Source: Streptomyces microflavus (GTDB lineage: Bacteria > Actinomycetota > Actinomycetes > Streptomycetales > Streptomycetaceae). Taken from it: a DNA stretch of 64,000 nt. The notes beneath the pieces are model-generated. The model saw nothing but the letters and a program-made list of their open reading frames with translations, was not told the DNA's origin and made no database searches. Where the stretch lies: NCBI RefSeq assembly GCF_014650075.1, contig NZ_BMUG01000001.1, positions 820,710 to 884,709 on the forward strand, read 5' to 3'. Made by a program: the position numbers and the translations under genes. Shown piece by piece: positions 51,315 to 60,783 of this stretch; the stretch's first letter is position 1; every line of letters starts with the position of its first letter.

Positions 51315-52070
51315 TCAGCCCCGTCCCACGTACGGCATGTCCGTCGCCATGACCGTCAGGAACGGGATGTTCGCCTCCAGCGGCAGCTCCGCCATGTGCA
51401 CCACGGTCCGCGCCACATCGGCCGCCGCCATCACCGGCTCCACCGCCAGCTCCCCGTTCGCCTGGAGGATGCCGGTCCGCATCCGCTCGGTCATCTCGGT
51501 CGCCGCGTTGCCGATGTCGATCTGACCGCAGGCGATCCGGTACGGGCGCCCGTCCAGCGACAGCGACTTCGTCAGCCCGGTGATCGCGTGCTTGGTCGCG
51601 GTGTACGCGACCGAGTGCGGGCGCGGGGCGTGGGCGGAGATCGAGCCGTTGTTGATGATCCGGCCGCCCTGCGGGTCCTGCTCCTTCATCAGCCGGTACG
51701 CCGCCTGCGCGCAGAGGAACGCCCCCGTCAGGTTCACCTCCACCACCGCCCGCCAGTCCGCCGCGGCCAGCTCCTCCACCGGTACGCCGCCCGGCCCGAA
51801 CGTGCCCGCGTTGTTGAACAGCAGGTCCAGCCGGCCGAACCGCTCCCGTACGGCGGTGAAGAGCGCGCCCACCTCGTCCTCGTCGGTCACGTCCGTGGTG
51901 ACGCACAGCGCGTCCCGGGCCCCGGCCGCCGCGGCCGTCTCCGCCAGCGGCTCGGCCCGCCGCCCCGCGAGTGCGAGCGACCACCCCGCGCTCGCGAGGG
52001 CGAGCGCGACGGCCCGCCCGATCCCCGAACCCGCACCCGTGACGACGGCGACTTTTCGATCAGTGTTCAT
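51315..52070 (-). CDS. Short-chain dehydrogenase/reductase
   Basis: 251 residues from ATG 52070; the in-frame sequence upstream is not coding-like. Motifs: [21 protein letters not shown] (cofactor), [12 protein letters not shown], Ser in [12 protein letters not shown] and Y-x-x-x-K in [10 protein letters not shown]. An NADP preference is suggested by the basic GRRAEP after strand 2. The substrate is unknown. A TACGCT box 8 nt upstream suggests a leaderless start. It is divergent from the PhoD gene. Confidence 0.88.
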   Translation of the reverse strand: MNTDRKVAVVTGAGSGIGRAVALALASAGWSLALAGRRAEPLAETAAAAGARDALCVTTDVTDEDEVGALFTAVRERFGRLDLLFNNAGTFGPGGVPVEELAAADWRAVVEVNLTGAFLCAQAAYRLMKEQDPQGGRIINNGSISAHAPRPHSVAYTATKHAITGLTKSLSLDGRPYRIACGQIDIGNAATEMTERMRTGILQANGELAVEPVMAAADVARTVVHMAELPLEANIPFLTVMATDMPYVGRG

Positions 52071-52078
52071 GGCCCGGG

Positions 52079-52084
52079 AGCGTA
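52079..52084 (-). promoter_or_regulatory. -10 box of a leaderless transcript (SDR)
   Basis: TACGCT on the minus strand ends 8 nt before ATG 52070. Confidence 0.4.
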
Positions 52085-52223
52085 CGGGAGAGGTCGGTGC
52101 ACAGGGCACGCGGTGCTCATCGAGCCGCCATGCGGATGTGGTGCACGCGACCACGGCGCGTCGCGCGCGGGCGGTGCGCTGGATTCCGACAGCATCCGGC
52201 AGCATCCGGCAAGCGAGGGGCAT

Positions 52224-53912
52224 ATGACATCCGCACAGACCTCCATGACGCCCGGCCATGGTGTCCGACCCACCCAGAACGTCCGATCCGCCGAACTCGC
52301 CACCGCCGCCGCCCGGTTATCCCGGACCGGCCTGGACCGCCGCCGTCTGCTCACCGGGGCGGGAGCCGCCGCCGCGCTCGCCTTCACGATGAACCTGCCC
52401 GCCGCGGGAACGGCGAGCGCCGCCGAGCTCGACGCCCGGCGGATCGCCGATGACCCCTTCACCCTCGGCGTTGCCTCCGGCGACCCGCTCCCCGGCTCCG
52501 TACTCATCTGGACCCGGCTGGCGCCCCGCCCCTACGAGCCCGGCGGCGGCCTCCCCGCGGACCGCGTCCAGGTGGCCTGGGAGCTCGCCCACGACGAGGG
52601 CTTCCGCCGCGTCGCGCGGCGCGGATCGGTCACCGCCCACGCCGAGTTCGCCCACAGCGTCCGCGCCGACGTCCAGGGCCTGGACCCCGGCCGTGCGTAC
52701 TACTACCGATTCCGCACCGGCAGCTGGACCAGCCCGACCGGCCGCACCCGCACCGCGCCCGCCGCCGGGACCCGTAACAGCTCCCTCACCCTGGCCGCCG
52801 TCTCCTGCCAGGCGTACCACGACGGGTACTTCACCGCCCTCCGCCACCTGGCCGCCGAGGACGTCGACGTGGTCCTCCACCTCGGGGACTACCTCTACGA
52901 GTACGCCGTCACCGCCACCGGCGGCGCCCGCGCCTACACCGACCGCCGCCTCCCCGCCCACTACAACCGCGAGACGCTCACGCTGGAGGACTACCGGCTG
53001 CGCTACGGCCTCTACAAGTCCGACCCCGACCTGCGCGCCGCCCATGCCGCCCACCCCTTCGTCGTCACCTGGGACGACCACGAGGCCGAGAACAACTACG
53101 CGGGCGACATCCCCGAGAACGACGTCACCCCGGAGGAGTTCCTGCTGCGCCGGGCCGCCGCGTACCGCGCGTACTGGGAGAACCAGCCCCTGCGCACCCC
53201 GCAGCGCCCCACCGGCCCCGACATGCGGCTGTACCGCCGCCTCACCTTCGGCAGGCTCGCCCAGTTCGACATCCTCGACACCCGCCAGTACCGCAGCGAC
53301 CAGGCGTACGGGGACGGCTGGCGCACCCCCGGCCCGGAGTCCGAGGACCCCGCGCGCACCATCACCGGGGCCGCCCAGGAACGCTGGCTGACCGACGGCT
53401 GGCGGGCCTCGGACGCCACCTGGAACGTCGTGCCGCAGCAGGTCACCTTCGCCCAGCGGCGCGATGTGCCCACCGCCGCGTACAAGTTCTCCATGGACGC
53501 CTGGGACGGCTACCCGGCCTCCCGGCAGCGGGTACTGGCCGGGGCCGAGTCCGCCGGCGTCGAGAACCTGATGGTCCTCACCGGTGACGTCCATGTCGCG
53601 TACGCCTTCGACCTGAAGAAGGACTTCGACGACCCCGCCTCGCGGACCGTCGGCACGGAGATCGTCACCACCTCCGTCTCCAGCGGCAAGGACGGCGCGG
53701 AGCGGCCCGCCAACTGGCAGAACCAGACCCGCGCCAACCCGCACATGAAGCACTACGACGGGCGGCGCGGCTACACGGTGGTCACCCTCACCGAGAAGCA
53801 GGCCCGCGCCGACTTCCGTACGGTGCCGGCCGTCACCACACCCGGAGCGCCGGTCTCCACGGCGGCCTCCTTCGTCACCGAGGCGGGGAACCCGGGGCTC
53901 ACGCCTGCATAG
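52224..53912 (+). CDS. phoD: PhoD-family alkaline phosphatase, Tat-exported
   Basis: 562 residues from ATG 52224, with GAGGGG just upstream. The twin-arginine signal is [22 protein letters not shown] (around residues 37-58), with cleavage near ASA. An N-terminal PhoD_N domain ([21 protein letters not shown]) precedes the metallophosphatase core: [25 protein letters not shown], and [13 protein letters not shown]. It is a Ca/Fe-type extracellular phosphomonoesterase or phosphodiesterase that releases phosphate. I see no convincing PHO box upstream. Confidence 0.93.
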   Translation: MTSAQTSMTPGHGVRPTQNVRSAELATAAARLSRTGLDRRRLLTGAGAAAALAFTMNLPAAGTASAAELDARRIADDPFTLGVASGDPLPGSVLIWTRLAPRPYEPGGGLPADRVQVAWELAHDEGFRRVARRGSVTAHAEFAHSVRADVQGLDPGRAYYYRFRTGSWTSPTGRTRTAPAAGTRNSSLTLAAVSCQAYHDGYFTALRHLAAEDVDVVLHLGDYLYEYAVTATGGARAYTDRRLPAHYNRETLTLEDYRLRYGLYKSDPDLRAAHAAHPFVVTWDDHEAENNYAGDIPENDVTPEEFLLRRAAAYRAYWENQPLRTPQRPTGPDMRLYRRLTFGRLAQFDILDTRQYRSDQAYGDGWRTPGPESEDPARTITGAAQERWLTDGWRASDATWNVVPQQVTFAQRRDVPTAAYKFSMDAWDGYPASRQRVLAGAESAGVENLMVLTGDVHVAYAFDLKKDFDDPASRTVGTEIVTTSVSSGKDGAERPANWQNQTRANPHMKHYDGRRGYTVVTLTEKQARADFRTVPAVTTPGAPVSTAASFVTEAGNPGLTPA

Positions 53913-53918
53913 GCGGCT

Positions 53919-54914
53919 TCAGCGGTCCGCCGGGTAGCGGACGCCGATGCGGTCCCGTACCGCGTCGAGCGTCCGCATCACCGCGAGCGACCCCTCCAGC
54001 GGTACGAGCGGGGACTCCGTCTCACCCGCCAGGACCGCGCGCATCACCTCGGCCGCCTCGTACTGCATGCCCGACAGACCCTGCGGCCCCGGCCCCGAGG
54101 TGACCGTCTCCGGCTCCTTGCCGGGGCGGTGCAGCACGAAGTGGTCCGGGTGGAAGAAGTCGCGCGGCAGGTCGATCCGCCCGGCGGTGCCGATGACGGT
54201 GGCCGCCGTCGGGTGGTGGCCGACGATCGAGCAGGAGAGCAGCGCGGTGGCGCCCGACTCCCAGCCCAGCAGCATCCCCGTGTTCAGGTCGACGCCCTCG
54301 GGGGAGAGCAGTGCGTCGGCCTGGATCCGGTCCGGCTCGCCCAGCAGCAGGTGGGCGAAGGAGACCGGGTAGACCCCGAGGTCCAGCAGCGCCCCGCCGC
54401 CGAGGTCCGGGTCGCGCAGCCGGTGACCGGGGGCGAAGTCGCCCGCGAAGCCGAAGTCCGCCTGTACGGTACGGATCTCGCCGATCGCCCCGTCCCGCAC
54501 CAGCTCGGTCAGCCGGCGGACCACCGGGTTGAGGTAGGTCCACATGGCCTCCATCAGGAAGAGACCGCGGTCCCGGGCGAGCGCCACCAGCTCCTTCGCC
54601 TCCCGGCTGTTGAGCGTGAACGCCTTCTCGCACAGCACGTGCTTCCCGGCCCTCAGCGCCAGCTCGGCCGCCGCGTGGTGCGCCGAGTGCGGGGTGGCCA
54701 CGTACACCACGTCCACCGCGTCGTCGGCGACCAGCTCCGCCCAGCTCCCGTAGGCCCGGTCGATGCCGTGGCGCTCGGCGAAGGCCCGCGCCGAGGCCTC
54801 CGTGCGCGAGGCGACGGCCACCACCTCGGCGCCGGGCAGCGCCTGTACATCCGCCGTGAAGGTCGCGGCAATGCCGCCCGTCGCCAGAACACCCCAGCGC
54901 ACCGTCTCGCCCAT
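53919..54914 (-). CDS. Gfo/Idh/MocA-family NAD(P)-dependent oxidoreductase
   Basis: 331 residues from ATG 54914. N-terminal Rossmann fold: VRWGVLATGGIAATFTADVQAL, VVYVATPHSAHHAAAELALRAGKHVLCEKAF, which carries the EKP-type catalytic Lys as CEKAF. The C-terminal alpha/beta domain includes DLGVYPVSFAHLLLG. Members oxidise or reduce sugars, inositols or trans-dihydrodiols; the substrate is unknown. It converges on phoD with a 6-bp gap and diverges from the Bcr/CflA exporter. Confidence 0.9.
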   Translation of the reverse strand: MGETVRWGVLATGGIAATFTADVQALPGAEVVAVASRTEASARAFAERHGIDRAYGSWAELVADDAVDVVYVATPHSAHHAAAELALRAGKHVLCEKAFTLNSREAKELVALARDRGLFLMEAMWTYLNPVVRRLTELVRDGAIGEIRTVQADFGFAGDFAPGHRLRDPDLGGGALLDLGVYPVSFAHLLLGEPDRIQADALLSPEGVDLNTGMLLGWESGATALLSCSIVGHHPTAATVIGTAGRIDLPRDFFHPDHFVLHRPGKEPETVTSGPGPQGLSGMQYEAAEVMRAVLAGETESPLVPLEGSLAVMRTLDAVRDRIGVRYPADR

Positions 54915-55002
54915 GCCCGTGCCACCGCCGTAACAAAAGAGGTATCGACCACTCCGGCCGAGCTGAGAGCATAGATGCGGATTCAACGATGTGGAGACGA
55001 GA

Positions 55003-56409
55003 ATGCCGGACAGCGGCGGCAGCCGGGCCCAGCGAGAACACATACCCACCTCCGGGACCGGTCCCGGAGCCGACAGCGCGCCACTCACCCCGCACGGGGA
55101 CGCCGGCGCCCTCTCCGTCGACCCGGGCGCCCCGCAGGTCACCGCCCCCGCCGGGCTTCCGGCGGCCCCGGAGGCAGGCGGGCTCAAGGCGGCCCGGCGC
55201 ACCGGGTTCCTGGTCACCATGGTCCTCGGCGGGCTCACGGCCCTGCCGCCGCTCTCCATGGACATGTACCTCCCGGCGCTCCCCGCGGTCACCGACTCCC
55301 TGAGCGCCCCCGCCGCCACCATCCAGCTCACGCTCACCGCGTGCCTGGCCGGAATGGCGCTCGGCCAGCTCGTCGTCGGACCGATGAGCGACCGCTGGGG
55401 CCGCCGCAGGCCGCTGCTCCTCGGCATGGTCGTCTACGTCATCGCCACCGCGATCTGCGCGCTGGCCCCCAGCGCCGAACTCCTCATCGGCTTCCGCCTC
55501 CTCCAGGGGCTCGCCGGCGCCGCGGGCATCGTGATCGCCCGGGCGGTGGTCCGCGACCTGTACGACGGCGTGGAGATGGCCCGGTTCTTCTCCACCCTGA
55601 TGCTGATCTCCGGCGTCGCCCCGATCATCGCCCCGCTGATCGGCGGGCAGGTGATGCGCTTCACCGACTGGCGCGGCATCTTCGTCGTCCTGACCGGCGT
55701 CGGCATCGTGCTCACCCTCGTCGTCTGGAAGTGGCTGCACGAGACCCTGGAGCCCGGCAGCCGCCACACCGGCGGGGTCGGCGAGGCCCTGCGCACGATG
55801 CGCGGACTCCTCGCGGACCGGGTCTTCACCGGCTACATGGTCACCGGCGGGCTCGCCTTCGCCGTCCTCTTCGCCTACATCTCCGCCTCCCCCTTCGTCG
55901 TCCAGGAGATCTACGGGGCCTCCCCGCAGACCTTCAGCCTGCTGTTCGGCCTCAACTCGATCGGCCTGATCGCCGTCGGGCAGATCAACGGCAAGCTGCT
56001 GGTGGGCCGGATCAGCCTCGACAAGGTGCTCGGCTTCGGCCTCGCCGTCATCGTGCTCGCGGCCGTCGCGCTGCTGCTCATGACCACGGGCGTCTTCGGC
56101 GAGGTGGGCCTCGTCCCCGTGGCGTCCGGACTCTTCGTGCTGATGTCGGCGATGGGTGTGGCGATGCCCAACACCAACGCCCAGGCCCTGATGCGCACCA
56201 AGCACGCGGCGGGCTCGGCCTCCGCGCTGCTCGGCACGTCCTCGTTCCTGATCGGGGCGATCGCCTCGCCGCTGGTCGGGATCGCGGGGGAGGACACGGC
56301 CGTCCCGATGGCGGTCGTGCAGGTGGTGTGCGCGGTGGCCGCAGTCGGCTGCTTCCTGGGGCTGTGCCGCCCCTGGCAGCGCGTGGGACGCGAGGCCGGG
56401 GGACTGTAA
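55003..56409 (+). CDS. Bcr/CflA-family MFS multidrug transporter
   Basis: 468 residues from ATG 55003, with GGAG 6 nt upstream; GTG 54991 is an alternative. A disordered 65-residue lead precedes 12 membrane helices. Family-specific elements: PPLSMDMYLPALPAVTDSL in helix 1, LGQLVVGPMSDRWGRRRPLL (motif A), and RLLQGLAGAAGIVIARAVVRDLYDG. Members export bicyclomycin, sulfonamides, chloramphenicol or cysteine. Substrate is not predictable here. Confidence 0.9.
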   Translation: MPDSGGSRAQREHIPTSGTGPGADSAPLTPHGDAGALSVDPGAPQVTAPAGLPAAPEAGGLKAARRTGFLVTMVLGGLTALPPLSMDMYLPALPAVTDSLSAPAATIQLTLTACLAGMALGQLVVGPMSDRWGRRRPLLLGMVVYVIATAICALAPSAELLIGFRLLQGLAGAAGIVIARAVVRDLYDGVEMARFFSTLMLISGVAPIIAPLIGGQVMRFTDWRGIFVVLTGVGIVLTLVVWKWLHETLEPGSRHTGGVGEALRTMRGLLADRVFTGYMVTGGLAFAVLFAYISASPFVVQEIYGASPQTFSLLFGLNSIGLIAVGQINGKLLVGRISLDKVLGFGLAVIVLAAVALLLMTTGVFGEVGLVPVASGLFVLMSAMGVAMPNTNAQALMRTKHAAGSASALLGTSSFLIGAIASPLVGIAGEDTAVPMAVVQVVCAVAAVGCFLGLCRPWQRVGREAGGL

Positions 56410-56435
56410 GGGCTCCTCCGGCCCCCTCCCGGGGC

Positions 56436-57764
56436 TCAGTCGGTACGGGGGTAGCCGATCAGATGCGTCCGCTCCTGCCGGTCCGTCCAGCGGAACACCC
56501 CGACCCCGGTCGACTCCGTCCCCGGCAGCCGCGCGTTGCGCGACAGCTGGTCGGTGGTCCAGGTCCCGAAGTCCATCGCGACCGGCAGCCCGCCCCCGGC
56601 CAGCGCCTCCGCGGCGTCGCGCGCGTTCTCGGCCCCGTACGCGATGCCGTCGTCCGTCACCGTGGCCAGCGTCAGATGGCTGGAGCCGTCCTCCGCCTCG
56701 AAGCAGTGGCCCTCCCCGGCCGTCAGGTCGAACGCCAGGTTCCCGGCGATCAGACGGTCGCCCGAGGGGGAGAGGACCGCCTGCGGGTACCGCCCCGGCT
56801 TTATGGCGGGGCGGTGGCACTCCACCGAGACCAGCGGCCTGCCGGTCGCCGCGTCGTGCACCGTCCACAGTTCGTGGGTCGCCGCCCGCTTCGCCTTCTT
56901 CGCCAGCGCCCACTTCGCCAGCACCCGGTCAGCGGCCACCGACGTCACCACACCGCTGCCCTTGTCGGTGCCCTTGGGCGCCACGTTCCGGCTGAACCAG
57001 CCGCCGCGCACCCAGAACTCCCGTGCCCCGCCGACGAGGAGCCCCGCTGCGGTCTGCCCGTACACCTCGGTGAGCTGCTTGCAGGCCGGGCAGCCCTTCG
57101 GGTACTTCAGCTCGTCCGCGCTCAGCTCGGAGACCGTGCCCGTGACCGGGTCGACCAGCGTGCTGTTGGCCTTGCCGTCGCTGATCACGATCTCGGGGCC
57201 GCTGGTGCTGACGTTCGGGGCGCCGGACCACGGGACCTCGACGCGCTGCCGGGCCCCGTCCGTCACGTCGTACATGTCGAGCGATACGAAGGTGGACGCC
57301 GGGGTCAACCCGTCGCCGACCTTCCCGTACGACCAGGTCACGAAGTACTGCCGGTCCTTGGAGGTGACCGTGGCGAGCTTCGGGTAGTGCAGCGGGTCCG
57401 GCGGCCGCCAGGCCTGCCCGCGCCAGCCGAGCTTCCCGGTGGCGGTGTCGACGGTGCGCAGCCGGTAGCGGTTGTCGTTCAGCCGCTCCAGGTAGGCGAG
57501 GCGGCCCGTGGCGTGGGATACGGCGACCTCGGGGGATGAGCCGATGATCTCCCAGCCCCGGTCGGTGGTGTACTGCGGCGGAACGGTGAGCCGGGTCACC
57601 GGACCGGCGCTCGGCATCACCCGCTTCACCGGGACCGGGGCCGCACCGCCGCCCTTGCCGCCCCCGCCGCCGTCCGGGCTGCCGCCGCAGGTCGCCAGGA
57701 GAAGGAGCAGGGCGAGGAAGACCACCCCGCCGACCAGGACCAGCCGCACGACCTTCTGCCTCAT
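56436..57764 (-). CDS. Putative lipoprotein with beta-propeller-like exterior domain
   Basis: 442 residues from ATG 57764. The N-terminal hydrophobic segment VRLVLVGGVVFLALLLLLATCGGS can be read as a lipoprotein signal (Cys about 26) or an uncleaved anchor. After a Gly-rich linker the protein is strand-rich with regularly spaced WD-like elements (GRLAYLERLNDNRYRLRTVDTATG, LDMYDVTDG, STLVDPVTGTVSEL, LWTVHDAATGRPLV, QAVLSPSGDRLIAGNLAFDL). A CPAC pair lies near residue 230. It probably forms a beta-propeller on the outer membrane face. Function unknown. Confidence 0.8.
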   Translation of the reverse strand: MRQKVVRLVLVGGVVFLALLLLLATCGGSPDGGGGGKGGGAAPVPVKRVMPSAGPVTRLTVPPQYTTDRGWEIIGSSPEVAVSHATGRLAYLERLNDNRYRLRTVDTATGKLGWRGQAWRPPDPLHYPKLATVTSKDRQYFVTWSYGKVGDGLTPASTFVSLDMYDVTDGARQRVEVPWSGAPNVSTSGPEIVISDGKANSTLVDPVTGTVSELSADELKYPKGCPACKQLTEVYGQTAAGLLVGGAREFWVRGGWFSRNVAPKGTDKGSGVVTSVAADRVLAKWALAKKAKRAATHELWTVHDAATGRPLVSVECHRPAIKPGRYPQAVLSPSGDRLIAGNLAFDLTAGEGHCFEAEDGSSHLTLATVTDDGIAYGAENARDAAEALAGGGLPVAMDFGTWTTDQLSRNARLPGTESTGVGVFRWTDRQERTHLIGYPRTD

Positions 57765-57951
57765 GGATCCCCCGGTGGACCGAACCTGATCTGGTGCTCA
57801 ATCTCGCGCGGGCCAGCGTAGCAACCGCCCTCCGGCCGCGTGGAGTTCGCGGAGATCCCGTTCCGGACCGGTTACGGGGTCCCTGCCGCAGGGACCCCGT
57901 ACCCCTTCCCGCCCGGGCCAAGCGGAATGCGCCCGCGGGTTCCCCTCCGCC

Positions 57952-57957
57952 TACAAT
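57952..57957 (+). promoter_or_regulatory. -10 box of a leaderless transcript (Rsm22-like)
   Basis: TACAAT, close to consensus, ends 6 nt before GTG 57964. Confidence 0.55.
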
Positions 57958-57963
57958 TCGGCG

Positions 57964-58959
57964 GTGAACGTCACCCTCCCCACCGCCCAGTCCCTGCGCG
58001 CGGCCCTGGCCGGGCTGCTCGACGGGCTGCCGCCGAAGCAGGCCACGCAGGCCGTCGACCGGCTGATCGCCAGCTACCGCGGGGAGACCCCGACCGGCGC
58101 CCCGATCCTGCGGGACCGCTCCGACGTCGTCGCGTACGCCGCGTACCGGATGCCCGCCACCTTCGAGGCCGTACGGTCCGCCCTCGACGCCCTCGTCGAG
58201 GCCGCGCCCGACTGGGCGCCCGCCACCCACACCGACGTCGGCGGCGGCACGGGGGCGGCGAGCTGGGCGGTGGCCGGGGCCTGGGAGGGCCCGGCGACGA
58301 CCGTCCTGGACTGGGCCGAGCCCGCGCTCGCCCTCGGCCGGGAACTGGCCGAGGCGTCCGGGGTGCCGGGGCTGCGGGAGGCCCGCTGGGAGCGGGCCCG
58401 GATCGGTGCGGCGCTGGAGCTGGCACCGGCGGACCTGGTCACCGTCAGCTACGTACTCAAGGAGCTGACCGCGCAGGCCAGGACCGAGCTGGTCGACGCG
58501 GCCGCCGGGGCCGGGCAGGCCGTGGTGATCGTGGAGCCCGGCACCCCCGACGGGTACGCGCGGATCATCGACGCCCGGGACCGGCTGATCGCCGCCGGTA
58601 TGCGGATCGCGGCCCCCTGCCCGCACAGCGAGGCCTGCCCGATCGAGCCCGGCACCGACTGGTGCCACTTCTCGGCCCGGGTCAGCCGCTCCTCGCTGCA
58701 CCGCCAGGTCAAGGGCGGCTCGCTCAGCCACGAGGACGAGAAGTTCAGTTACGTCGTCGCCACCCGCTTCCCCGCCACCCCGGCCCCCGCCCGGATCACC
58801 CGCAGGCCGCAGATCCGCAAGGGCCAGGTGCTGCTGGAGCTCTGCACCCGCGACGAGGGCCTGGCCCGCTCCACGGTCACCAAGCGCCACGGCGAGCTGT
58901 ACCGGGCGGCCAGGGACATCGCCTGGGGCGACCCCTGGCCGCCGGAGGGCACCGGCTGA
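57964..58959 (+). CDS. Rsm22-family small-subunit ribosomal methyltransferase-like protein
   Basis: 331 residues from GTG 57964. The order of family motifs is clear: ATFEAVRSALDALVEAAPD, SAM-binding HTDVGGGTGAASWAV, LVTVSYVLKELTAQAR, VVIVEPGTPDGYARIIDARD, then the Cys cluster CPHSEACPI...DWCHFSARV that can bind a metal or Fe-S centre, and HEDEKFSYVVATR. Yeast/mitochondrial Rsm22 associates with the small ribosomal subunit; the bacterial role is uncertain. Translation is probably leaderless. Confidence 0.88.
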   Translation: MNVTLPTAQSLRAALAGLLDGLPPKQATQAVDRLIASYRGETPTGAPILRDRSDVVAYAAYRMPATFEAVRSALDALVEAAPDWAPATHTDVGGGTGAASWAVAGAWEGPATTVLDWAEPALALGRELAEASGVPGLREARWERARIGAALELAPADLVTVSYVLKELTAQARTELVDAAAGAGQAVVIVEPGTPDGYARIIDARDRLIAAGMRIAAPCPHSEACPIEPGTDWCHFSARVSRSSLHRQVKGGSLSHEDEKFSYVVATRFPATPAPARITRRPQIRKGQVLLELCTRDEGLARSTVTKRHGELYRAARDIAWGDPWPPEGTG

Positions 58960-58964
58960 CCGGA

Positions 58965-59780
58965 TCAGCCCCGCAGCTCCTGGGTGCAGCACTTCACGCT
59001 GCCGCCGCCCTTGAGCAGTTCACCCAGGTCCATCGGGACCGGCTCGAAGCCCCGGTCCCGCAGCGGGTCGAGCAGCCCGGTCGCCGCCTGGGGAAGCAGC
59101 ACATGGCGGCCGTCGCTCACCGAGTTGAGGCCGAACGCCGCCGCGTCCGCCTCCCGGGCGAGCAGCGCGTCCGGGAAGAGCCGGCGCAGCACGGCCCGGC
59201 TGCCGGGGGAGAAGGCGTCCGGGTAGTACATGATCTCGTCGGCCGCCGCGTCCAGCACGCACAGCGCCGTGTCCAGGTGGTAGTAGCGCGGGTCCACCAG
59301 ATCGAGCCCGATGACCGGCAGCCCGAAGAACTCCTGCGCCTCGTCGTGCGAGAGCGGGCTGGAGCGGAAGCCGCGCCCGGCCAGCAGGTAGGAGGCGGTG
59401 ACCGCGAAGTCCCCCTCGCCCTCGTTGACGTGGTCCGGCTCCCGGATGTCGGTGAAGCCGTGCTCCCGGAACCAGTCCCGGTGGGCCTCGGCCTCCTCGA
59501 ACCGCTCGCGGTAGGCGAACAGGGCGCCGAGCACCCGCCCGTCGATCACCGTGGCGCCGTTGGCCGCGAAGACCATGTCCGGCAGGTCCGGGCGGGGGGT
59601 GAGCAGCTCGACGGTGTGGCCGAGGGAGCGGTAGCGGTCCCGCAGGTCCTCCCACTGGGTCTGGGCCAGCGGCAGGTCGACGGGCTTGGACGGGTCCATC
59701 CACGGGTTGATGGAGTAGGTGACCCGGAAGTGCGTCGGGGCGCACATCAGGTAGCGACGAGGGGTGGCGTCACGGTTCAA
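58965..59780 (-). CDS. ddaH: Dimethylarginine dimethylaminohydrolase / amidinotransferase-family protein
   Basis: 271 residues from TTG 59780, chosen because GAGGAG precedes it at good spacing and NRDATPRRYLMCAPTHF is the conserved beginning. Pentein-fold catalytic elements: PDMVFAANGATVIDG, EGEGDFAVT, the His in YYHLDTALCVL, and the nucleophilic Cys in the C-terminal GGGSVKCCTQEL. It should hydrolyse N-methylated arginine to citrulline plus methylamine, or act on ornithine/arginine analogues. A TetR gene lies divergently upstream. Confidence 0.88.
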   Translation of the reverse strand: MNRDATPRRYLMCAPTHFRVTYSINPWMDPSKPVDLPLAQTQWEDLRDRYRSLGHTVELLTPRPDLPDMVFAANGATVIDGRVLGALFAYRERFEEAEAHRDWFREHGFTDIREPDHVNEGEGDFAVTASYLLAGRGFRSSPLSHDEAQEFFGLPVIGLDLVDPRYYHLDTALCVLDAAADEIMYYPDAFSPGSRAVLRRLFPDALLAREADAAAFGLNSVSDGRHVLLPQAATGLLDPLRDRGFEPVPMDLGELLKGGGSVKCCTQELRG

Positions 59781-59964
59781 CTGGGGCTCCTCGCGAACGG
59801 CGGCAGGACCGCGGAACGGTGGGATGCGCACGGTCTGTGCGTGAGCCCATGGTGCGCCGTGCGGGCGAGATCCGCAGTGGACCGATCGGGTGGTTCACCG
59901 GATCGTCCTACCGCGGCCGCCCGGCGGCCGCTTTCCGGCCGAATCCCGGGCGGTCCGGGCAAGA

Positions 59965-59976
59965 CGATACGTATCG
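59965..59976. promoter_or_regulatory. TetR-type palindromic operator
   Basis: CGATACGTATCG is a perfect 12-bp palindrome ending 13 bp before the -10 box TAGATT of the TetR gene, within its promoter. This suggests autorepression. It may also act on the divergent ddaH promoter. Confidence 0.7.
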
Positions 59977-59989
59977 GCTCGCCCGGCGC

Positions 59990-59995
59990 TAGATT
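59990..59995 (+). promoter_or_regulatory. -10 box of a leaderless transcript (tetR)
   Basis: TAGATT ends 6 nt before ATG 60002. Confidence 0.5.
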
Positions 59996-60001
59996 GGCCG
60001 C

Positions 60002-60631
60002 ATGGCACCCCACAAGGAACCCGACTCCAGCCGCCGCAGCGACCGCTCCCGCCGGGCCATCTACGACGCCGCCCTCGCCCTCGTCGGCGAGGCCGGCTAC
60101 CGGCGCACGACGATCGAGGGTATCGCCGCCCGCGCCGGGGTCGGCAAGCAGACGATCTACCGCTGGTGGCCCTCGAAGGCGGCCGTCCTGATGGAGGCCT
60201 TCCTGGACCTGGCCACCCGGGCCGCCGAGGAGGCGGGCCCGCAGGCGGGCGGCGCCGAGTACGGCATCCCCGACACCGGTGACCTGGCCGCCGACCTCAA
60301 GCTCGTCCTCCGCGCCACGGTGGACGAGCTGAACGACCCGCTGATGGAGGCCCCCACCCGGGCGCTGACCGCCGAGGGCGTCGTCGACGCGAAACTGGGC
60401 GCCGAGTTCGTCGAGAAGCTGCTCGACCCGCAGCTCGCGTTGTATGTCACACGGCTGCGGGCCGCCCAGGAGGCCGGGCAGCTCCGCCCCGACGCCGATC
60501 CCCGGATCGCCCTGGAGCTCCTGATCGCGCCACTCACCCACCGCTGGCTGCTCAGGACCCTCCCGCTCACCCATGCGTACGCCGACACGATCGTGGACTA
60601 CGCCCTCGGCGGGCTGGCCCCACGACCTTGA
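60002..60631 (+). CDS. TetR/AcrR-family transcriptional regulator
   Basis: 209 residues from ATG 60002. Helix-turn-helix: RRAIYDAALALVGEAGYRRTTIEGIAARAGVGKQTIYRWWPSKAAVLMEAF (about 16-66), with the subgroup hallmark GVGKQTIYRWWPSK. The ligand domain ends LLIAPLTHRWLLRTLPLTHAYADTIVDYAL, matching the TetR_C_16-like group. The perfect palindrome CGATACGTATCG in its promoter is the likely operator. The target beyond itself is unknown; ddaH is the nearest candidate. Confidence 0.9.
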   Translation: MAPHKEPDSSRRSDRSRRAIYDAALALVGEAGYRRTTIEGIAARAGVGKQTIYRWWPSKAAVLMEAFLDLATRAAEEAGPQAGGAEYGIPDTGDLAADLKLVLRATVDELNDPLMEAPTRALTAEGVVDAKLGAEFVEKLLDPQLALYVTRLRAAQEAGQLRPDADPRIALELLIAPLTHRWLLRTLPLTHAYADTIVDYALGGLAPRP

Positions 60632-60783
60632 TCCTTATCCGTTATGTGGTGACATCGGGCGTGATGGTGCTCACTCGGTGCAGTGGTACACGGCCCCGCT
60701 GGTGAACTCTGGCCACCACAACCGCAGGATGGTGCGACGATGGACAGGCAACGCTGAGGTGAAATGCTGAGGTGAGGGGATAG

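Noticed and set aside
52085-52223. PHO box upstream of phoD
   Set aside because: No two tandem GTTCACC-like 11-bp units could be found in the region.
54022-56913. 963-codon minus-strand frame spanning three genes
   Set aside because: It crosses a Gfo/Idh/MocA gene, the convergent exporter and a lipoprotein gene in the wrong frame, with Arg/Gly/Ala-rich shadow composition.
57840-60191. Long plus-strand frame across the Rsm22-like and ddaH genes
   Set aside because: The Rsm22-like protein is in another frame with the correct motifs; this frame reads Arg/Pro/Ala shadow sequence.
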